Source of the DNA: Bacillota bacterium
GTDB taxonomy: Bacteria > Bacillota > Desulfotomaculia > Desulfotomaculales > Desulfotomaculaceae
Direction: 5' to 3'
Length of the DNA: 10,195 nt
Assembly (NCBI GenBank): GCA_023481335.1
Contig: JAMCWI010000177.1
Span: forward strand, 1 to 10,195
The notes below the pieces were generated by a model that saw nothing but the letters and a program-made list of their open reading frames with translations, was not told the DNA's origin and searched no databases. How positions within the stretch are numbered: position 1 is the first letter of the stretch; each line of letters begins with the position of its first letter. Shown one piece after another: positions 5,196 through 10,195 of the stretch. The translations under genes and the position numbers were made by a program.

Positions 5196-6500
5196 ATGAC
5201 AAGTGATTACCGTAAAATGTGGGAATCAATTGGGTTGAACCTGGAGGCTCACGACCAGCTTTTGCAAGCCCTGCCTCCTGCGTACGGGCAGGTTTACATG
5301 AGCCAGGAAAACCGTCCTGACGGAATGGAGTATTTTGACTTTGTCGTAAGTGAGGTGCACGGGCTGCGCATTCAGGAACTCCAGGAACACAAGGCAAAGG
5401 GGGGCAAGGTGGTTGGCGCTTTCTGCGTCTTTGTCCCGGAAGAAATTGTCCGCGCCGCTGGAGGCCTTTGCATCGGTCTGTGCTCCGGGATCGAGATAGG
5501 CACCGCCCAGGCTGAAAAGGTTCTACCCAGGAATATCTGCCCCTTAATTAAATCATTTATGGGTTTTAAGATGGCAAAAGTCTGCCCTTACTTTGAGTCC
5601 TGCGATATGGTGGTGGGGGAAACAACCTGCGACGGCAAAAAGAAGGCTTTTGAAATTCTCAACGACTTTGTCTCCGTCCACTTGATGGAAACCCCGCAGA
5701 TGAAGCGGGAAAAGGACAGGACACTATGGCGAAGCGAAGTACGGGACTTCCTGTCCGGGATTGAAGAACTGACCGGCAATAAGGTGAATAAAGAATCCCT
5801 GCTGCAGTCAATCAGAGAGGTAAACGGCAAGCGCCGGGCTTTGTTGCGACTGGCCGGGCTGCGAAAAAACAAACCAGCTCCGATCAGCGGTAAAGACAGC
5901 CTCCTGATTGAACAAATCGCCTATATAGACGATGTGGCGCGATTCACCGCACAGGTCAATTCTCTCTGTGATGAGCTTGAAGCCAGGGTTCGGGAAGGAA
6001 GAGGAGTAGGTAGGCAAGACGCTCTCCGGATTATTGTCACCGGCACGCCGATGGCAATTCCGAACTGGAAGGTGCCCCATATCATCGAGACCTGCGGCGG
6101 CGTTATCGTGGCCGAAGAAATGTGCACGGGCCTGCGTTATTTTGAAAACACGGTGCCTGAAGAAGGTGAAACCATAGTTGATATGCTTGAATCAATCGCA
6201 GACAGGTACCTGGGGATAAACTGCGCCTGCTTTACACCTAACGAGGGAAGGATGGAAAAACTGATCCAACTGTCCGATGAATATAAGGCCGACGGGGTTA
6301 TTAACTGTTCACTGGCATTCTGCGACCCTTACCTGATAGAGGCCAACCGGATTGATAAGGCGCTAAAAGAACGCGGCATACCAGTTCTAAAGCTTGAAAC
6401 CGATTACGGCCAGGAAGATTCGGGACAGCTAAAAACCAGGATTGAAGCTTTCTTTGAAATGCTCAGCCAGCGTCAGGTCGTAAGAACCCCTTGTATATAG
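5196..6500 (+). CDS. 2-hydroxyacyl-CoA dehydratase family protein, probable double-cubane cluster protein
   Basis: A 434-residue protein of the HgdB/HGD-D (COG1775) family. True 2-hydroxyacyl-CoA dehydratases are made of two different subunits. Here one subunit gene stands with one activator gene, as in double-cubane cluster proteins (DCCP), which are homodimers carrying an [8Fe-9S] cluster and reducing small molecules such as acetylene in vitro. Cysteines fit a cluster role: C77 (GAFCVFVPEE), C115 (NICPLIKS), C130, C136 and C145 (CPYFESCDMVVGETTCDGKK), C300, C310, C343, C345, C371 and C376 (NCSLAFCDPY). The start is ATG at 5196, with AGAGGTG 5 bases upstream; an in-frame ATG at 5139 would add 19 residues unlike the family and has no ribosome site. 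The natural substrate is unknown. DCCP versus dehydratase subunit is inference from gene number. Confidence 0.88.
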   Translation: MTSDYRKMWESIGLNLEAHDQLLQALPPAYGQVYMSQENRPDGMEYFDFVVSEVHGLRIQELQEHKAKGGKVVGAFCVFVPEEIVRAAGGLCIGLCSGIEIGTAQAEKVLPRNICPLIKSFMGFKMAKVCPYFESCDMVVGETTCDGKKKAFEILNDFVSVHLMETPQMKREKDRTLWRSEVRDFLSGIEELTGNKVNKESLLQSIREVNGKRRALLRLAGLRKNKPAPISGKDSLLIEQIAYIDDVARFTAQVNSLCDELEARVREGRGVGRQDALRIIVTGTPMAIPNWKVPHIIETCGGVIVAEEMCTGLRYFENTVPEEGETIVDMLESIADRYLGINCACFTPNEGRMEKLIQLSDEYKADGVINCSLAFCDPYLIEANRIDKALKERGIPVLKLETDYGQEDSGQLKTRIEAFFEMLSQRQVVRTPCI

Positions 6501-6599
6501 GAGATTTTGTTTGGTTTTTATGCTATTAAATTTTTGCAGACAGAAGTTAATTTTTTAGTGCGTTATCCGCCTCAGGGAAGGTTGACTCTCGACTTAAAA

Positions 6600-6638
6600 A
6601 ACAAGCAGCGCCGGAGTCCTACTCCGGCGCTGCTTGTT
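6600..6638. terminator. bidirectional terminator, 18-bp perfect stem
   Basis: AACAAGCAGCGCCGGAGT (6600-6617) is exactly complementary to 6621-6638, around a CCT loop. On the - strand it is followed by a run of six T residues and ends the tRNA array. On the + strand ATCTTTTT follows, and it would end the dehydratase-family transcript about 100 bases past its stop. Confidence 0.9.
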
Positions 6639-6645
6639 ATCTTTT

Positions 6646-6721
<76 letters not shown>

Positions 6722-6728
6722 TAATTAG

Positions 6729-6756
6729 AGGTTGGATGTTGGAGGTTGGAAGTTGG
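6729..6756. repeat. tandem 7-base repeat in the tRNA-Val/Glu spacer
   Basis: Four contiguous heptamers, AGGTTGG, ATGTTGG, AGGTTGG and AAGTTGG, fill most of the spacer. The last one overlaps the CCA end of tRNA-Glu. Similar GTTGG/GAAGTG words occur in the next tRNA spacer and in P12 of rnpB. Confidence 0.8.
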
Positions 6757-6829
6757 TGACCCCACCGGGATTCGAACCCGGGTTACCGCCGTGAAAGGGC
6801 GGTGTCTTAGACCGCTTGACCATGGGGCC
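6754..6829 (-). tRNA. tRNA-Glu(TTC)
   Basis: A 76-nt cloverleaf with encoded CCA: acceptor GGCCCCA pairs with TGGGGTC (one G-T pair), anticodon stem CCGCC/GGCGG and loop CTTTCAC, giving TTC (6793-6795). The T-arm is CCGGG-TTCGAAT-CCCGG. Confidence 0.95.
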
Positions 6830-6833
6830 AATT

Positions 6834-6946
6834 GTGATGTGTGAAGTGTGAGGTTGGAGGTGAGCTTTCAATGTTGGAATCGGCTTTAAGCCGATTCCTT
6901 CTTCTGTCTCCCATTTCTAACTTCCCACTTCTCACTTCCCAGTTGG
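6834..6946. repeat. inverted repeat element in the tRNA-Glu/CAU spacer
   Basis: The centre is a perfect 10-bp hairpin, GGAATCGGCT-TTA-AGCCGATTCC (6876-6898). It is flanked by purine-rich GAAGTGTGAGGTTGGAGGTG on the left and pyrimidine-rich CTAACTTCCCACTTCTCACT on the right, which pair imperfectly. The right arm (6906-6946) matches the P12 arm of rnpB (485-526). The element runs into the CCA end of the next tRNA. Confidence 0.7.
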
Positions 6947-7018
6947 TGGGCCCACCAGGATTCGAACCTGGAACCGGCCGGTTATGAGCCGGATGCTCTA
7001 CCGTTGAGCTATGGGCCC
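6944..7018 (-). tRNA. tRNA with CAT anticodon: elongator Met or Ile2
   Basis: A 75-nt cloverleaf with encoded CCA: acceptor GGGCCCA/TGGGCCC with A73, loop CTCATAA (6982-6988), giving CAT. The matched first acceptor pair and lack of the GGG/CCC anticodon stem exclude the initiator. C4-G69 and C5-G68 pairs are like those in E. coli tRNA-Ile2, whose C34 becomes lysidine, so Ile2 is a real alternative to Met. The lowest anticodon-stem pair (T27/C43) is mismatched. It lies 8 bases after tRNA-Asn. Confidence 0.9.
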
Positions 7019-7026
7019 GAAAAAAT

Positions 7027-7101
7027 TGGCTCCCCGAGTAGGATTCGAACCTACAACCTACCGGTTAACAGCCGGTTGCTCTACCGTTGAGCTATCGAGG
7101 A
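7027..7101 (-). tRNA. tRNA-Asn(GTT)
   Basis: A 75-nt cloverleaf with encoded CCA: acceptor TCCTCGA pairs with TCGGGGA (one T-G pair), G73, loop CTGTTAA (7065-7071), giving GTT. It is the first tRNA of the array, about 9 bases from the predicted transcription start. Confidence 0.96.
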
Positions 7102-7116
7102 ACATCGGCAAAAGTT

Positions 7117-7145
7117 ATTATACGCTATTTTAAGGCGCGAGTCAA
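7117..7145 (-). promoter_or_regulatory. strong sigma-70 promoter of the tRNA array
   Basis: On the - strand, TTGACT (7140-7145), 17 bases, then TATAAT (7117-7122). This is near-perfect consensus. Predicted start is near 7110, just upstream of tRNA-Asn. It lies 25 bases past the rpoD stop, so the array need not depend on rpoD read-through. Confidence 0.88.
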
Positions 7146-7170
7146 CAAGGATAAAAACTGTAATTTGAAC

Positions 7171-8268
7171 CTAGTCCAGGTAGTCTTTCAACTTTTTGCT
7201 GCGGCTGGGATGGCGCAGCTTCCGGAGGGTCTTGGCCTCGATTTGGCGAATGCGCTCGCGGGTGACCCCGAATTTTTGCCCCACTTCTTCCAGGGTTCGG
7301 GCGCGGCCGTCGTCCAGGCCGAAGCGCAGCCTTAAAACCCGCTGCTCGCGCTCGGTCAAAGTCTTTAATACTTCGTCAAGCTGTTCCCGGAGCAGGGTAA
7401 ACGAAGCTTCCTCCGCGGGCGCCCTGGCGTCGTGGTCTTCGATAAAATCTCCCAGGTGGGAATCTTCTTCTTCACCGATAGGAGTTTCCAGAGAAACCGG
7501 CTCCTGGGCAATCTTCATTATTTCCCGGACCTTTTCTTCCGTAATATTCATTTCTTTGGCTATTTCATCCGGGCTTGGCTCGCGGCCCAACTCCTGTAAA
7601 AGCTGCCGTGATACGCGAATAAGCTTGTTTATGGTTTCGACCATGTGCACCGGTATGCGGATGGTCCTGGCCTGGTCGGCGATAGCCCTGGTAATTGCCT
7701 GCCTGATCCACCATGTAGCATAGGTGCTGAACTTGTAACCTTTACGGTAGTCGAATTTCTCTACAGCCTTAATCAGGCCCAGATTGCCTTCCTGAATCAG
7801 GTCCAGAAAAAGCATGCCCCGGCCGACATAACGCTTGGCTATGCTGACTACCAGCCGCAAATTTGCCTCAGCCAGGCGGCGCCTTGCTTCTTCATCACCT
7901 ATTTCCATACGCTTGGCCAGTTGTACCTCTTCTTCCGAAGACAGGAGCGGAACGCGTCCGATTTCCTTTAAATACATGCGGACCGGGTCGTCGATACCCA
8001 CACCCTCCGGTATTGTCAGGTCCACTTCTACCTCTACTTCCTCGTGCTGAGGCACCAGCGCCGCGCCATCGAGAGGTTCGATATCCGGCACTTCGGGAAC
8101 TACCTCTATCCCGATACCGGCAAGTTTTTCATAAATATCGTCAATTTGCTCAGGGGTAAGATCAGCACCCTGGAGACTGTCCATGATTTCATTGTAGGTC
8201 AAGACGCCGCGCTTCTTGCCCTTTTCGATCAATTCCTTGACGCTGTCGTTCTTCAGATCTTCCTTCAT
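7171..8268 (-). CDS. rpoD: primary RNA polymerase sigma factor (SigA)
   Basis: A 365-residue housekeeping sigma factor of the short Gram-positive type. Region 1.1 is residues 1-60 (KKRGVLTYNEIMD). An acidic linker (about 60-90) leads into region 1.2 (DDPVRMYLKEIGRVPLL, 93-109). Region 2 has NLRLVVSIAKRY, DLIQEGNLGLIKAVEKFDY and the -10 recognition helix FSTYATWWIRQAITRAI (180-196). Region 3 is about 213-290. Region 4 carries the -35 helix-turn-helix, TLEEVGQKFGVTRERIRQIE (325-344). This domain set and sequence are specific for the group 1 sigma. The ATG at 8268 follows the dnaG stop by 27 bases; AGAAGGG lies about 10 bases upstream, slightly far. The dnaG-rpoD order is the classic macromolecular-synthesis operon. 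No clear terminator follows it. Confidence 0.98.
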   Translation of the reverse strand: MKEDLKNDSVKELIEKGKKRGVLTYNEIMDSLQGADLTPEQIDDIYEKLAGIGIEVVPEVPDIEPLDGAALVPQHEEVEVEVDLTIPEGVGIDDPVRMYLKEIGRVPLLSSEEEVQLAKRMEIGDEEARRRLAEANLRLVVSIAKRYVGRGMLFLDLIQEGNLGLIKAVEKFDYRKGYKFSTYATWWIRQAITRAIADQARTIRIPVHMVETINKLIRVSRQLLQELGREPSPDEIAKEMNITEEKVREIMKIAQEPVSLETPIGEEEDSHLGDFIEDHDARAPAEEASFTLLREQLDEVLKTLTEREQRVLRLRFGLDDGRARTLEEVGQKFGVTRERIRQIEAKTLRKLRHPSRSKKLKDYLD

Positions 8269-8295
8269 TCGCCACCATCCCTTCTCTAGGGCATT

Positions 8296-10146
8296 TTACG
8301 GCTTTCTCAACTCCAAAAAATGCCGATACACCTGAAGTAAATAGGCGCTGCGCCCGTTATCTTTCGCTTTTTCAGCTTCCCTGATATTCTGTAAAATTTT
8401 CAGCTCTTCCAGTAATTGCAGACACCGTTGTTCATCACCGGCCCTTCTGGCATCTCCGATTTCAAGCAGGATCTCTTCCCTGCGCTCGCGACGGGCAAGC
8501 GGGCCAATGGCGTCGATGTAGCTTTCCAATATATAAACCAGGTTATCCCCGGGTATTTCTCCGCTCAGCATTACGGACAATGTTTTTTGTTCATCTGGAT
8601 CAAGGTGATTAAAAATATCGGCCGGGCAGTATTCCGGCTTACCGGCGGCTTCCAGGCACATCTTGAAAACTTTCCGGTGAAACGGCTTGCTGAAAGGCTC
8701 AGCTCCTGTCTTCTCAATAACGGTCTGTCCAAGAGCCGGTTCCTCCAAAACAAGGCGAAGTATGGATGATTCCACTATATCCCTTGTGCTTGACTTTTCT
8801 TTTATATCTATAATATTATGCTTGGTTTTAACAATATTATCCGGATTTGACCATTTATTTCCCAAATTTGCTTGATATCTCTTGTATTCGCTAATCACTG
8901 TCTCCCAGCTTAAGTTTAAAGCACGGGCCAACAGCAGCAAACTATCTTCCCTTTCAATATCGGAAAGCCCGGGCAGGCTGGGCAGAACCTGCTGCATAAC
9001 CCTGGTCTTGTCAACTACCGTTATGGCTGACCTGCCTCCGGTGGCCTGTTTTATTTTATATTCAACAAGCGGCAGCGCGTTTGCAACCAGCCTTTCCCAT
9101 GCGTCAGTACCGTTTTTTTGAATAAACTCATCCGGGTCTTTGCCGTCGGGTATAGTTATTATCCTGACCTGACAGCCCAGTTCGGAAAGTATGTCCATCC
9201 CCCTCAAAGATGCGGCCACCCCGGCCTCATCCGCGTCAAAAGCTATTAAAACGTCGCGCGTGTAGTTTAGAATCAGCTTTCCCTGCTCCCTGGTAAGGCT
9301 GGTGCCCAGCGAAGCTACGGCATTGTTCACTCCGTGCTGGTAGGCGGCAATAACGTCCATATAGCCTTCCATCACCACGACATTATTCTTTTCTTTGATC
9401 GCCGTCCGGGCCTGATTAAGCCCGTAAAGTATTTTGCCCTTGCTGAACCACGGCGTTTCCGGAGTGTTTAAGTACTTCGGCAAAGTGTCGTCCAGTACCC
9501 GGCCTCCGAACCCCACTACCCTGCCGGCGGCATCAAAAATGGGAATTATGACCCGGCTGCGAAACCGGTCATAATATTTTTGTTCGCCGGCTTTTACAAC
9601 GAGTCCGGCCTCGACCGCTTCTTCCACCCGGTAGCCCCGCTGCACAAGAAAATTATGCAGGCCGCGCCACTCCGCGGGGGCGTAACCCAACTGAAAAGCT
9701 TCCTGCGTCTCTGCTGACAGGCCGCGCCCGCCCAGATACTGCCTCGCTTCAAGTGCCACGTTACCTTTTAGCAAAATGCGGCGGTAATAATCTTTTGCCT
9801 CTTTGTTTATAGCCCTTGCCCGGTCGCCGCGCCTGCGGCGCTCCGCATCCGCGGGGGTATCATCAACCGGCAGCCGCACACCTGCCCGCCGCGCCAATAA
9901 TGCTACGGCCTCAGGGAAAGCAAGGTTTTCTTTAAGCATTAAAAACGTAAATACGTTACCCCCGGTATTGCAGCCAAAGCAATGAAATATTTGTTTATCA
10001 GGCGTTACTGTAAAGGAGGGGGTTTTTTCATGGTGAAAGGGGCACAGGCCGACATGGTTTTTGCCTTTCTTTTTCAGTTGTACGTAGCTGGTAATCACCA
10101 TGACATCGATGACGCGATCCGGGGCGGCATTCTGAAAGTAGAGCAA
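8296..10146 (-). CDS. dnaG: DNA primase, with uncertain start
   Basis: A 616-residue bacterial primase that makes RNA primers at the replication fork. The CHC2 zinc-binding domain has C35, H38, C56 and C59 (GLCPFHHEKTPSF and HCFGCNTGGNVF). The polymerase core has YDRFRSRVIIPIF (192-204) and GFGGRVLDD (212-220). The TOPRIM domain has EGYMD (260-264, catalytic E260) and AFDADEAG (302-309, metal-binding D304 and D306). The C-terminal part, from about 460, is the helicase-binding region and is poorly conserved. The frame opens with TTG at 10146 directly after an in-frame TAA, without a ribosome site. The N-terminal helix expected before the zinc domain (family pattern DIVDVI-x2-YV) reads RVIDVMVITSYV and is about 5 residues shorter than E. 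coli DnaG. A start at ATG 10101 is possible. The enzyme call is certain; the first 15-20 residues are not. Confidence 0.95.
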   Translation of the reverse strand: MLYFQNAAPDRVIDVMVITSYVQLKKKGKNHVGLCPFHHEKTPSFTVTPDKQIFHCFGCNTGGNVFTFLMLKENLAFPEAVALLARRAGVRLPVDDTPADAERRRRGDRARAINKEAKDYYRRILLKGNVALEARQYLGGRGLSAETQEAFQLGYAPAEWRGLHNFLVQRGYRVEEAVEAGLVVKAGEQKYYDRFRSRVIIPIFDAAGRVVGFGGRVLDDTLPKYLNTPETPWFSKGKILYGLNQARTAIKEKNNVVVMEGYMDVIAAYQHGVNNAVASLGTSLTREQGKLILNYTRDVLIAFDADEAGVAASLRGMDILSELGCQVRIITIPDGKDPDEFIQKNGTDAWERLVANALPLVEYKIKQATGGRSAITVVDKTRVMQQVLPSLPGLSDIEREDSLLLLARALNLSWETVISEYKRYQANLGNKWSNPDNIVKTKHNIIDIKEKSSTRDIVESSILRLVLEEPALGQTVIEKTGAEPFSKPFHRKVFKMCLEAAGKPEYCPADIFNHLDPDEQKTLSVMLSGEIPGDNLVYILESYIDAIGPLARRERREEILLEIGDARRAGDEQRCLQLLEELKILQNIREAEKAKDNGRSAYLLQVYRHFLELRKP

Positions 10147-10195
10147 TTACCGGAAAATTGCCTGGCGGTGCTCGGCAGGACCCACCGCGAAAGAA
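10147..10195 (-). other. edge sequence upstream of dnaG
   Basis: On the - strand the dnaG frame is open from the window edge to TAA (10147-10149) and would read SFAVGPAEHRQAIFR. It could be the end of the upstream gene or a displaced piece of the dnaG N-terminus. It is too short to assign. Confidence 0.25.

Noticed and set aside
7196..7723. 175-codon + strand frame opposite rpoD
   Set aside because: Ser/Arg-rich antisense shadow of a strongly conserved sigma factor gene.

Overview
The window looks like a chromosomal segment from an anaerobic, spore-former-lineage clostridium of the Peptococcaceae / Desulfotomaculum-Pelotomaculum type. This rests on gene content and order: dnaG-rpoD, then trmK-nif3-zinc-ribbon protein-rnpB, a type A RNase P RNA, and a 2-hydroxyacyl-CoA dehydratase-like protein with its ATP-dependent activator. 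The genus is inference; no marker here was compared with a database.

Layout by position. At 1-121 lies the C-terminal tail of an unidentified + strand gene. At 188-787 the RNase P RNA gene is on the - strand, with a terminator, an enlarged P12 arm, a GGGGACA-type palindromic repeat in its 5' flank and a good sigma-70 promoter. At 787-3351 a - strand operon runs trmK, nif3-like, zinc-ribbon protein, from a clear promoter at 3404-3432. At 3770-3866 (- strand) is an unusual long tRNA with the body of a selenocysteine tRNA but a GCA (cysteine) anticodon and U73. At 3996-4763 (-) and 5196-6500 (+) are a divergent pair: an ASKHA-type iron-sulfur activator ATPase and a single-subunit dehydratase-family protein that resembles double-cubane cluster proteins. 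They are separated by about 430 bases that are only about 22% G+C. At 6600-7145 four tRNA genes (Asn, CAU, Glu, Val; - strand) have a consensus promoter and an 18-bp bidirectional terminator. At 7171-10146 rpoD and dnaG are on the - strand.

How the parts work together. dnaG and rpoD form the core of a macromolecular-synthesis operon. trmK, rnpB, the tRNA array and possibly the zinc-ribbon protein make the region rich in tRNA maturation functions. The activator and double-cubane-type protein should form an ATP-driven low-potential electron-transfer pair. The selC-like tRNA lies downstream of the activator on the same strand with no terminator visible between them, so co-transcription is possible.

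Most notable observations: (1) the selC-like tRNA(GCA), which carries mixed selenocysteine and cysteine identity elements; (2) a repeat family that occurs in the tRNA spacers and also forms the enlarged P12 arm of RNase P RNA; (3) a dnaG reading frame that opens with TTG directly after an in-frame stop and has an atypical N-terminus.
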